From Promicromonospora sukumoe 327MFSha3.1 (GTDB lineage: Bacteria > Actinomycetota > Actinomycetes > Actinomycetales > Cellulomonadaceae), in assembly GCF_000385135.1 (NCBI RefSeq), contig NZ_ARQM01000011.1:868001-932000 (forward strand): a stretch of DNA of 64,000 nt, in the 5' to 3' direction. A program made the position numbers and the translations under genes. Of this stretch, positions 49,706 to 57,853 are shown in pieces (the first letter of the stretch is position 1; every line of letters begins with the position of its first letter). Below the pieces are notes generated by a model. The model had not been told where the DNA came from and searched no databases. It saw only the letters and a program-made list of their open reading frames with translations.

Positions 49706-50062
49706 ATGGCCTCGGGCACGCGGCGCGAGCGGGGCCAGGCGACCGTCGAGCTCGTCGGCGTCGTGTTCGCCATGGTGCTGGTCGCGCTGCTGGCGATCCA
49801 GGGGATCACCGTGGCGCAGACGGCGTCGATCGCGCAGGAGGCCGCCCGCAACGGCGCCCGGGCCCTGAGCATCGGCGGCGACGCGCACGGCGAGGCGCAG
49901 CGGGCGGTCCCGGACGGGCTGACCGTCCGGGACATCCAGGTGGCGGTCGACGACGGCACGGCGCGCGTGCGGGTCACGGTCACGGCGCCGCTGGGGCTGG
50001 CGGGCATGAAGGTGGTCGACGTCGCGCTGACCCGTACCGCCGCGTTCCCGGTGGACGGCTGA
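49706..50062 (+). CDS. tadE: TadE family minor pseudopilin
   Basis: This 118-residue protein has the prepilin signal ERG/QATVE (G10/Q11, Glu15), a single hydrophobic helix (LVGVVFAMVLVALLAIQGI) and a short extracytoplasmic domain. It starts one base after the stop of the TadZ-TadE fusion, giving two adjacent TadE-like pseudopilins. It is typical of Tad loci. Confidence 0.88.
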   Translation: MASGTRRERGQATVELVGVVFAMVLVALLAIQGITVAQTASIAQEAARNGARALSIGGDAHGEAQRAVPDGLTVRDIQVAVDDGTARVRVTVTAPLGLAGMKVVDVALTRTAAFPVDG

Positions 50063-50078
50063 GGGGGAGAGGAAAGCA

Positions 50079-51407
50079 ATGGCACTGCGCGACCGGCTCG
50101 CCGCCGACGAGCGGCACGACGAGGACAACGACCTCGCCAAGGTGTACCGCGAGCGGCTGCTCGAGGAGATCGACGTCGACGAGCTCGCCCGGCTCTCGCC
50201 GGCCCAGCGGCGGGTGCGGCTGGAGCGGGTGCTGTCCCGGCTGCTTTCGGTGGACGGGCCCGTGCTGTCCGCGCGCGAGCGCGGCGCCCTGGTGCAGCGG
50301 ATCACCGACGACGCGCTCGGCCTGGGCGTGCTGGAGCCGCTCCTGGCGGACGAGTCCATCACCGAGATCATGGTCAACGGCCCGGACGACGTGTTCGTGG
50401 AGCGCTACGGCAAGGTCGAGCGGGTGCCGGCCCGGTTCGCGTCGGCGGAGCAGCTCTACCAGACCATCGACCGGATCGTGTCGCAGGTGAACCGCCGCGT
50501 GGACGAGTCCTCGCCGATGGTCGACGCGCGCCTCCCGAGCGGCGAGCGCGTCAACGTGATCATCCCGCCGCTGGCCCTGGACGGGCCCACGCTGACCATC
50601 CGCCGGTTTCCGACGCCGTTCCGGATGGGCGAGCTGGTGGACAAGGGCACCCTGGACGTGACGACGGCGAGCCTGCTCGGCGCGTGCGTGCGGGCCCGGC
50701 TGAACATCGTGGTCTCGGGCGGCACCGGCTCCGGCAAGACGACGTTCCTCAACGCGCTGTCCGGCCTGATCCCCGACCACGAGCGCATCGTCACCATCGA
50801 GGACGCCGCCGAGCTCTCCCTGCAGCAGGGGCACGTGGTGCGGCTGGAGTCCCGGCCGGCGAACGTGGAGGGGCGCGGCGCCGTCGCCATCCGCGACCTG
50901 GTGCGCAACGCGCTGCGCATGCGGCCCGACCGGATCATCGTCGGCGAGGTCCGCGGCGGCGAGACGCTCGACATGCTCCAGGCGATGAACACGGGCCACG
51001 ACGGCTCGGTGGCCACGGTCCACGCCAACACGGCGCGCGACGCGCTGGGCCGCCTGGAGACGCTGGCCTCGATGAGCGAGCTGGACCTGCCCTCGGCGAC
51101 CCTGCGGGACCAGATCAACTCCGCGATCGACCTGGTGGTGCACCTGGAGCGCGCGCAGGACGGGTCCCGCCGCGTGCTCGAGGTGCAGGCCGTGACCTCC
51201 CAGCGGCGCGAGGAGTACGCGCTGACACCCCTGATGCGGTTCGTCTCCGAGCCGCTCGGCCCCGACCGCACCGTGGCCGGCCGGTTCGTGCCCGAGCCCG
51301 TGCCCGCCGACCTGCTGGAGCGGCTGCACCGGGCGGGCGAGACGGTGCTGACCGCGTCGGCTCCCGCCGAGCCGGCCCAGCCCGCCGCCACGGGAGGTGC
51401 GTCGTGA
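50079..51407 (+). CDS. tadA: TadA/CpaF secretion ATPase
   Basis: The 442-residue hexameric type II/IV secretion ATPase powers pilus extension. EIMVNGPDDVFVERYGKVERV marks the N-terminal domain. Walker A SGGTGSGKTTFLN lies near 214-226, the Asp box is TIEDAAELSLQQGHVVRLE, and Walker B and His-box regions follow (DRIIVGEVRGGETLDMLQAMNTGHDGS). AGAGGGAGAGG precedes the ATG. The stop overlaps the tadB GTG. Confidence 0.95.
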   Translation: MALRDRLAADERHDEDNDLAKVYRERLLEEIDVDELARLSPAQRRVRLERVLSRLLSVDGPVLSARERGALVQRITDDALGLGVLEPLLADESITEIMVNGPDDVFVERYGKVERVPARFASAEQLYQTIDRIVSQVNRRVDESSPMVDARLPSGERVNVIIPPLALDGPTLTIRRFPTPFRMGELVDKGTLDVTTASLLGACVRARLNIVVSGGTGSGKTTFLNALSGLIPDHERIVTIEDAAELSLQQGHVVRLESRPANVEGRGAVAIRDLVRNALRMRPDRIIVGEVRGGETLDMLQAMNTGHDGSVATVHANTARDALGRLETLASMSELDLPSATLRDQINSAIDLVVHLERAQDGSRRVLEVQAVTSQRREEYALTPLMRFVSEPLGPDRTVAGRFVPEPVPADLLERLHRAGETVLTASAPAEPAQPAATGGAS

Positions 51408-52327
51408 CCGTCCTGCTGATCGCCGCGGGCCTGCTGCTGACCCTCCTCATGGCCGCCGCCACCGTCGCGACGCTCGTCAGCAACGCCGAGACCGAGCGGC
51501 GCATGGTCGAGACCGCCGACCTCGACCAGCTCGCCGGGGTCTCCGTGTTCACGCGGATCGACGAGCGGCTGGCCCGGCGGCGCTGGGGCCAGCGCCTCGT
51601 GGCGCTGCTCGCCGGCGCCGGTCTGCCGGCCTGGTCGCCGTCGCTGTTCCTGACGGCCGCCTGCGCCGGGGCCCTCCTGGCTGGCCTGGCCGTGCTGCCC
51701 CTGTTCGGCTGGGCCACGGCGGCGCTCGCGGTGCTGCTGGTCGCGATCGGCGCGCAGCGCTGGCTGGATCGGCGGCGCAAGCAGCGCGTGGACCGGTTCG
51801 TGGCGCAGCTCCCGGAGCTGGCGCGGCTGCTGGCGAACGGCGCCTCCGCGGGGCTGGCCGTGCGCCGCTCGCTGGAGATGGCGGCCGAGGAGATGTCCGA
51901 GCCGGCGGCGTCCGAGGTGGCCCAGGTCAGCGCCGAGATGGCGGTGGGCCGGTCCATGCGGGACGCGCTGTCGGGCCTGAGCGAGCGGCTGCCGTCCCGG
52001 GAGCTGTCGGTGCTGGTGCAGACGCTGACCATCCAGGGCCGCTCGGGCGGCGAGCTGGTCACCGCGCTCGGCGGCATCGGGCAGACGCTGGAGGAGCGCC
52101 GCCGCCTGCGCCGCGAGGTGGTGACGTCCACGATGGGCGCCCAGTTCTCGGGCTACACGGTGATTTTTCTGGCGTTCGGCGCGGTGGCGCTGATGAACGC
52201 GTTCAGCCCCGGCGTGGTGGACGTGATGATCACGAACCTGGCGGGCCAGGTGGTGCTCCTGGTGGCGACCGGCCTGTTCGTCGTCGGCTACCTGGTGGTC
52301 CGGCGGCTGTCGCGGGTGGAGGTGTGA
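51404..52327 (+). CDS. tadB: TadB inner-membrane platform protein
   Basis: The 307-residue protein has an N-terminal hydrophobic helix, a helix pair around residues 80-115 and a GspF-type domain (FVAQLPELARLLANGASAGLAVRRSLEMAAEEM, then RSGGELVTALGGIGQTLEERRRLRREV). Two C-terminal membrane helices end the protein. It forms the platform with TadC. GTG overlaps the tadA stop. Confidence 0.92.
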   Translation: MTVLLIAAGLLLTLLMAAATVATLVSNAETERRMVETADLDQLAGVSVFTRIDERLARRRWGQRLVALLAGAGLPAWSPSLFLTAACAGALLAGLAVLPLFGWATAALAVLLVAIGAQRWLDRRRKQRVDRFVAQLPELARLLANGASAGLAVRRSLEMAAEEMSEPAASEVAQVSAEMAVGRSMRDALSGLSERLPSRELSVLVQTLTIQGRSGGELVTALGGIGQTLEERRRLRREVVTSTMGAQFSGYTVIFLAFGAVALMNAFSPGVVDVMITNLAGQVVLLVATGLFVVGYLVVRRLSRVEV

Positions 52328-52328
52328 C

Positions 52329-53210
52329 GTGGAGGGGCTGATCGTCGCGGCGGGTGCCGCACTGGCGGCGGTGCTGGGGATGGTCGCGCTGCGGCTGCTG
52401 ACCAGCACCGGCCTGGAGGAGGTCGAGGCCGAGTACGCACCCGAGGCCGAGGAGCGGCCGCGCGGGTTCGTGGCCGTGCTGGACCGGATCGGGGCACCGC
52501 TGCTGCCGCTGGCCGTGCGGCTGTACGGGCGGCAGCGCCTGCAGCGCCTCGACACGGTCATCCGGCGGGCGGGCCGGCCCGAGGGCGTGACCCTGACGAT
52601 GTTCGTGCGGCGCGAGGCGGGCCTCGTGCTGCTCGGCGTCCTGTTCGGGCTGCTGTTCGTGGTCCAGGACCTGTGGACGGTCGGCGTGCCGATCGGCCTG
52701 GTGCTGTGCGCCTGGATGCGGATCTGGCTGTACACCGAGGCGGGCCGGCGCCGGCGGCAGATCGACACCGAGCTGCCCGACTTCCTCGACGTGCTGGCCG
52801 TGACCGTGACGGCGGGCCTCGGCTTCCGGCAGGCCCTGGAGCGGGTGTGCGAGTTCCACGGCGGCGCGCTGGCGGCCGAGATGCGCACGGCGCTGGAGGA
52901 GATGAACGTCGGCGCGTCCCGGCGGCAGACCTTCGTGGCGCTGCGCGAGCGCAGCAAGTCGCCCGCCGTCGGGTCGTTCGTGACAGCGCTGTTGCAGGCC
53001 GAGGAGCTGGGCGTGCCGCTGGCGGACGCGCTCACCGGCATCGCCTCGGACGTGCGCCGCGAGCACGCCGAGACCGTGCGGCAGCGCGCGGCCCGGGCGG
53101 CGCCGCTGGTGTCCCTGGCCGTGACGATGACGATCCTGCCGGGCGCGCTGATCCTCATCGTGTCGGCCGTGCTGGTCGCGAACGCGGGGGTGCTCGGTGA
53201 ACTTTTCTGA
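52329..53210 (+). CDS. tadC: TadC inner-membrane platform protein
   Basis: The 293-residue GspF-family protein carries LPDFLDVLAVTVTAGLGFRQALERV and TFVALRERSKSPAVGSFVTALLQAEELGVPLADAL, flanked by hydrophobic helices near residues 5, 95 and 260. It partners TadB. The GTG at 52329 is one base from the tadB stop. Its 3' end overlaps the start of the histidine kinase gene by 14 bases. Confidence 0.92.
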   Translation: MEGLIVAAGAALAAVLGMVALRLLTSTGLEEVEAEYAPEAEERPRGFVAVLDRIGAPLLPLAVRLYGRQRLQRLDTVIRRAGRPEGVTLTMFVRREAGLVLLGVLFGLLFVVQDLWTVGVPIGLVLCAWMRIWLYTEAGRRRRQIDTELPDFLDVLAVTVTAGLGFRQALERVCEFHGGALAAEMRTALEEMNVGASRRQTFVALRERSKSPAVGSFVTALLQAEELGVPLADALTGIASDVRREHAETVRQRAARAAPLVSLAVTMTILPGALILIVSAVLVANAGVLGELF

Positions 53211-54429
53211 GCGGCTGAGCCCGAGGCACGCCATGGACGCCCTGACCCAGCGCGCCATCGGCCCGGCGGTGCGCCTGCTGTGCCAGGTGCGGCTCGTGGT
53301 CCTGGCGTTCGCCCTGGTGCTCGCGCTGCTCGACGGCGCGGGCTGGCTCGGCGTGTTCCTGGTGGTGCTCGCCGCGCCCTTCTCGTTCGTGCCCGCGCTG
53401 AACTGGGACACCCGGGGCCGGTTCTACGCCCGCAACGGGATCCTGCTCGCGGGGGACACGGCCGTGGCCGTCGTGGCGCTGCTGCCGCTGGCGGGCTCGC
53501 CGCTCATGGCGGTCTACGCCGCGGCGACCGCCGCCCTGTGGGGCCTGTTCGCCGGGCTGCGGCTCGCGGTCGTGATGGCGGCGCCGCTGTGCCTCTACCA
53601 GCTCACCGCGTACGACGGCGGCTGGCGCGGCCTGGTCACGGGCGCCGCCGGCGCGGTCCTGACCATCATCATGACCTGGACCGGGACCCACCTCGGCCGG
53701 CGGCTACGGCGGCAGGCGGTACAGGCGGCCGAGCTGGCCGCCGTCCGCGCCGACCAGGCGGCCCTGGCCGAGCGGCTGAGCCTGGCCCGCGACCTGCACG
53801 ACACGGTGGCCGGCGACCTCGCCGGCCTCGCCCTGGCCGCGCGCGGCCTGGCCGACCGGCTCGACCGCGAGGGCGCGGCGGCGGACACGGTCGGCGTCGC
53901 GCGCGAGCTGGGCGCCGCCGTCCGCACGGCGCACGAGCACACCCGGCGCGCGCTCGGCGAGCTGCGTGACGACCCCGACGGCCTCGCGGCGCTGCTCACC
54001 GAGACGGTCGGGCGCTGGACCGAGCGCACCGGCACGCCCGCGGCCGCCGACGTCGACCCCGGGGTCGACGCCGCCGCCGGGCCGGGCCGCGCGCGGCACG
54101 TCCGGGCCGTGGTGACCGAGCTGCTGGAGAACGTGCGCAAGCACGCGGGCGCGTCCCACGTGGCGGTCACCGTGGCCGTGACGGACGGCGCGGTCCGCGT
54201 GGTGGTGTCCGACGACGGCGCCGGGCTGGGCGCCGCGGGACCACCCGGCGGCGGCTCGGCGCTCGACACGGGCGGCTCGCACGGCGGGCACTACGGCATG
54301 CGCGGCGTCCGCGAGCGGGCCCAGCTCTGCGGCGGCGACGCGACCTGGGAAGCCGGACCGGAGGGCGGCACCGTGGTCACGGTGGTGCTGCCCGCCGAAC
54401 CGGCCCGAGCACTGGTGGAGGCAGCCTGA
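53197..54429 (+). CDS. Sensor histidine kinase (NarL-type partner) in the Tad locus
   Basis: The 410-residue kinase has about five or six membrane helices in residues 20-160. A HisKA_3 dimerisation domain with H201 in LARDLHDTVAGDLAGLALAAR follows, then a HATPase domain (VVTELLENVRKHAGASHVAV, VVSDDGAGLG, GMRGVRERAQLCGG). It phosphorylates the adjacent response regulator. GTG 53197 overlaps tadC by 14 bases; ATG 53233 is the alternative start. Position inside the tad operon suggests pilus-specific control. The signal is unknown. Confidence 0.9.
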   Translation: MNFSERLSPRHAMDALTQRAIGPAVRLLCQVRLVVLAFALVLALLDGAGWLGVFLVVLAAPFSFVPALNWDTRGRFYARNGILLAGDTAVAVVALLPLAGSPLMAVYAAATAALWGLFAGLRLAVVMAAPLCLYQLTAYDGGWRGLVTGAAGAVLTIIMTWTGTHLGRRLRRQAVQAAELAAVRADQAALAERLSLARDLHDTVAGDLAGLALAARGLADRLDREGAAADTVGVARELGAAVRTAHEHTRRALGELRDDPDGLAALLTETVGRWTERTGTPAAADVDPGVDAAAGPGRARHVRAVVTELLENVRKHAGASHVAVTVAVTDGAVRVVVSDDGAGLGAAGPPGGGSALDTGGSHGGHYGMRGVRERAQLCGGDATWEAGPEGGTVVTVVLPAEPARALVEAA

Positions 54430-55115
54430 TGCGCATACTCGCGGTGGACGACAACCCCATCATCCGGATGGGCCTGCGGACACTCCTGGACGGGACCCCG
54501 GGCGTGACGTCCGTGGCCGACACGGGCGACCCCTACGAGGCGATCGCGTACGTCCGGGCCGGCCAGGTCGACGTCGTGCTGCTGGACGTGCGGATGCCCC
54601 GGATGAGCGGGCTGGAGCTGCTGCCCCAGCTCACCACCGGGGCGACCGTGGTCATGCTGACCCACACGGACGACCCGGAGACGGTCGCCGAGGCCATCGC
54701 CGCGGGCGCCGCCGGGTACCTGGTGCACGGCGCGCTGGAGCCCGAGGCGATGGTCGCCGCCGTGCGGCTCTGCCGGAGCGGGAGCCAGGTGGTCTCCGGG
54801 GTGGCCCCGCCGTCCGCCGCGCCGTCCCGCGCGCCCGCGGTGCGCGACCTGCTGTCCCGGCGCGAGGCCGAGGTGATGGACCTGGTCGCCGACGGCCTGG
54901 CCAACGGCGAGGTGGCGGCCCGGCTGTTCATCTCCGAGAAGACCGTCAAGAACCACGTGAACAGCCTGTTCGCGAAGCTCGGTGTGACCACGCGCAGCCA
55001 GGCGATCGTGCGCTGGCTGCAGCGGGGCCCGGAGCCGGGTAGTGCCGTGGGCCCAGGCAGAACAGGCCCCCGACCAGGCCCGCACACCCTGGGGCCGCGG
55101 GCCGCCGCTCCGTAG
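54429..55115 (+). CDS. NarL/LuxR-type response regulator in the Tad locus
   Basis: The 228-residue regulator has a receiver domain with D53 in VVLLDVRMPRMSGLELL and a LuxR-type helix-turn-helix (LSRREAEVMDLVADGLANGEVAARLFISEKTVKNHVNSLFAKLGV, about residues 138-185). A low-complexity Pro/Gly tail of about 30 residues follows. ATG overlaps the kinase stop. It most likely regulates transcription of flp or of the operon itself, because the flp gene starts 68 bases after its stop. Confidence 0.92.
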   Translation: MRILAVDDNPIIRMGLRTLLDGTPGVTSVADTGDPYEAIAYVRAGQVDVVLLDVRMPRMSGLELLPQLTTGATVVMLTHTDDPETVAEAIAAGAAGYLVHGALEPEAMVAAVRLCRSGSQVVSGVAPPSAAPSRAPAVRDLLSRREAEVMDLVADGLANGEVAARLFISEKTVKNHVNSLFAKLGVTTRSQAIVRWLQRGPEPGSAVGPGRTGPRPGPHTLGPRAAAP

Positions 55116-55182
55116 GTTCTCTGGTGTGGCCGCGGTCCTTGAACCCGCGACCGGACACCGGACACCGAACGTGGAGGACACC

Positions 55183-55428
55183 ATGAACAAGCTGATCGAG
55201 AAGGCCACCGCCGCCCGCATCGCGCTCGCGGCCGTCGCCGAGCGTGCGGCCCGCCGGGCCCGCGACGACGAGCGCGGCCAGGGCACCGTCGAGTACGTCG
55301 GCGCGGTCCTGCTGGTCGTGGCCGTCGTCGGTATCGTCATCGCCGCGGCGAGCGACGTCGGCGACGCGATCGTCACGCAGCTCACCGACGCCGTGAACGA
55401 CATCGCGGGCGCGGGCGGCGGCGAGTAA
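55183..55428 (+). CDS. flp: Flp family type IVb major pilin
   Basis: The 81-residue pilin has the class III signal ERG/QGTVE (G32/Q33, Glu37), followed by VEYVGAVLLVVAVVGIVIAAA and a short C-terminal region, giving a mature pilin of about 49 residues. It is preceded by GGAGG at a suitable spacing. Small size, motif and location among tad genes identify the major pilin. Confidence 0.93.
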   Translation: MNKLIEKATAARIALAAVAERAARRARDDERGQGTVEYVGAVLLVVAVVGIVIAAASDVGDAIVTQLTDAVNDIAGAGGGE

Positions 55429-55457
55429 GGCTCCACCGAACACAACGGAGGTACTGG

Positions 55458-56993
55458 ATGCGTCAGGTCCACCGCGCGGCGCTCACCGTCGGACTCGTCG
55501 GCCTGCTGACAGGCTGCGGCCTGACCGGCCCCGACGACCGGGCCGACACGGTGACACCGCCACCCGACGCATCGGGAACCCCGACCTCGTCCGGGGGCGC
55601 CACCGCGCCTCCGGACGAGGTCGTCTCCGTGGAGCGGGAGCTGCACGAGGCGCGCGTGCGGTTCGACCTGCGCCCCGTCGAGGCCGACGGCGACCTGGCC
55701 GTGCTCCGCTACACGTACACCGCAGAGCCCGCCGGCGACGACTCCCTGGGCTCCGGCACCGTCCCGCTGAGCCTGGGCGGGCTGGGCAAGTCCGTCACCG
55801 ACGGCCGCGGCGTCCGCCTCGTCGACACCGAGGCCCAGGTGGTGCACCCCGTGGCCCAGGCCGCCGACGGGACCCCCGCGGCGGAGCTCGACCAGGAGCG
55901 GGGCGACGACGACACGCTGACCGGCTCCGCCGTCGCCGTCTTCGCGGCCCCCGCCGGCGACTCGGTGGACGTGCTGCTGCCCGGGTACGGCGCCGTCACC
56001 GTGCCCGTCGTCGCCGCGGGCGACGACCTCGACGCCGCGCTCGAGCAGACCGGCGGCGCCGGGACCGGGGCGACCAAGGAGCTGCGCGCCTTCACCCAGG
56101 GCTACGACGCCGGGTCCGCGACCTCCGCCGAGGACGACGACGTCACGGTCACCCTGGCCTCCGACGTCCTGTTCGACTCCGACGAGGACACGCTGTCGCG
56201 GTCCGCGCGGGGCGTCGTCGAGCGGGCCGCCGCCTCGATCGTGGAGCAGGCCGACGCCGGGGACGTGCACGTGGTGGGGCACACCGACGACGTCGACACC
56301 GACGCCTACAACCAGGCCCTGTCCGAGCGGCGCGCCCGCTCCGTGGCCGAGCGCCTGCGCGCCGACCTGGGCGGCGACTTCACCGTGACCGAGGAGGGCC
56401 GCGGCGAGTCCGAGCCGGTCGCCGAGGGCCGGAGCGCCGAGGCGCGCGCCGCCAACCGGCGCGTCGAGATCCACTTCCAGGGCCACCTCGTGGTCGACAC
56501 GACGGCCGAGAGCGAGGCGCCCGCGACCGACGCCCCGACCGCCCGGGACGCCGCCGTGACCATCGAGACGGGCAAGGGCGAGTACACGGTCGAGGTCGAG
56601 TCGGTCCAGCGGCGCCCCGGCGCTCTGGTCGGCACGCTCGTCGCCGAGCGGACCGACGGCACCGGGATCGACCCGGCCTGGTTCCTCCCGGCCCACCTGA
56701 CGATGCTCGGCGACCGGAAGTTCGGCGCCCTGGCCGAGGTGGCCGGCCCCCACAACCTGTCGCTGCTCGGCGCCCGCGAGCGGGTGCTGCCCTACGACTA
56801 CGTGGCCGAGGAGCGCACGGGCGGCTTCGTGCTGCGCCGGCTGCTCGGCGACGAGGAGGTCGGGACGCTGGACCAGGGCCAGCGTGCCACGATCGCCGTC
56901 TACTGGCCCGACACCGGCCAGGACACCGTGACCGTGGACGCCCCGGAGCGGTTCCGCATCACCGACGTGCCCGTGACCGACCCTGCCCCGTGA
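55458..56993 (+). CDS. OmpA-like domain lipoprotein of the Tad locus
   Basis: The 511-residue protein has a lipoprotein signal with lipobox LLTGC (C20), an N-terminal beta-rich region and an OmpA-like peptidoglycan-binding domain (LASDVLFDSDEDTLS, then VVGHTDDVDTDAYNQALSERRARSVAERL and NRRVEIHF, about residues 230-340). The C-terminal part from about 365 is a separate unrecognised domain. In an organism without an outer membrane it would tether the pilus machine to peptidoglycan from the membrane outer face. GGAGG precedes the ATG. Confidence 0.85.
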   Translation: MRQVHRAALTVGLVGLLTGCGLTGPDDRADTVTPPPDASGTPTSSGGATAPPDEVVSVERELHEARVRFDLRPVEADGDLAVLRYTYTAEPAGDDSLGSGTVPLSLGGLGKSVTDGRGVRLVDTEAQVVHPVAQAADGTPAAELDQERGDDDTLTGSAVAVFAAPAGDSVDVLLPGYGAVTVPVVAAGDDLDAALEQTGGAGTGATKELRAFTQGYDAGSATSAEDDDVTVTLASDVLFDSDEDTLSRSARGVVERAAASIVEQADAGDVHVVGHTDDVDTDAYNQALSERRARSVAERLRADLGGDFTVTEEGRGESEPVAEGRSAEARAANRRVEIHFQGHLVVDTTAESEAPATDAPTARDAAVTIETGKGEYTVEVESVQRRPGALVGTLVAERTDGTGIDPAWFLPAHLTMLGDRKFGALAEVAGPHNLSLLGARERVLPYDYVAEERTGGFVLRRLLGDEEVGTLDQGQRATIAVYWPDTGQDTVTVDAPERFRITDVPVTDPAP

Positions 56994-57015
56994 CCCACCC
57001 ATACCAGGAGTGACC

Positions 57016-57702
57016 ATGCCCCGACGGACCGACGACCGTGAGCGCGGCTCGATGCACGTGATGACGATCCCCGTCGCCGTCGGGATGCTGACCGCAGCGG
57101 TGCTGGTGATCGCGATGTTCGGCTCGGCCACGAACGACCGCCGCGAGGCGGGCACCGCCGCCGACGCCGCGGCGCTCGCCGCCGCCCAGGAGTGGGACGA
57201 CCGGCTGGGCCACCTGCCCGCGCTGCACCTCCTGGGCGGGGAGCGCTCGGCGTTCTGGGAGCTGCTCGAGGAGGCGCTGCTCGGCCCCGGCACCGAGGAG
57301 GAGATGTACGAGGCGGCGCGCCAGTACGCCGAGCGCAACGGCGCCGAGCTGGTCGACCTCGACGTCGACGTCGCGCGCCTGCGGGTCACCGCCGAGGTGC
57401 GGCACCACGAGGTGGTGCCCGGCACCGGGATCGCCTCGGAGGCGCGCGCGACGGCGGGGATCCGCCTGAGCGGCGGCCTGTGCCTGGACGGCGGCCTGGG
57501 CTGGCTGATCGACGGCGAGTGCGTCACCGAGGCGCCCCCGGAGGAGGACGAGGACGCGGGTGCCGGAGACGGCGGTGGCTCCGGCACCGGCGACGACTCG
57601 GGTGACGAGGACTCAGGCGACGCCGACTCCGGTGACGAGGAGGACGACTGGACCCCGCCCGAGGTGACGGCTTACGCGAGCGACGTCGTCCTGGTGGACT
57701 GA
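57016..57702 (+). CDS. TadG-like pilus assembly protein
   Basis: The 228-residue protein has an N-terminal RERG/SMHVM segment similar to prepilin signals but without Glu at +5. A hydrophobic helix follows (VAVGMLTAAVLVIAMFGSAT), then AGTAADAAALAAAQEWDD, a typical TadG/Tad-domain feature. The C terminus is an acidic Asp/Gly/Ser-rich tail. ATG 57016, five bases after CAGGAG, is preferred to GTG 57010. It is the last gene of the Tad cluster. Confidence 0.75.
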   Translation: MPRRTDDRERGSMHVMTIPVAVGMLTAAVLVIAMFGSATNDRREAGTAADAAALAAAQEWDDRLGHLPALHLLGGERSAFWELLEEALLGPGTEEEMYEAARQYAERNGAELVDLDVDVARLRVTAEVRHHEVVPGTGIASEARATAGIRLSGGLCLDGGLGWLIDGECVTEAPPEEDEDAGAGDGGGSGTGDDSGDEDSGDADSGDEEDDWTPPEVTAYASDVVLVD

Positions 57703-57751
57703 CCAGGACTGGGTCCTGACCGGGGCGGGCACGTTTGCCCCGGGCACTCTC

Positions 57752-57780
57752 TTGACAGCGCTGTCGGGCGGGTGAAAACT
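57752..57780 (+). promoter_or_regulatory. Promoter with LacI-type operator before the glycosidase gene
   Basis: TTGACA (57752-57757) serves as a consensus -35, and AAAACT (57775-57780) is a weak -10 after 17 bases. A perfect 12-bp palindrome, GACAGCGCTGTC (57754-57765), overlaps the -35 and resembles operators of sugar-responsive LacI regulators. Confidence 0.6.
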
Positions 57781-57853
57781 TGCCGCGTCGAGACGGCCCC
57801 CAGACGGGCCGCGACGAGCTCCACACCACACCGCCGTGGAAGGGTGCGCAGCC

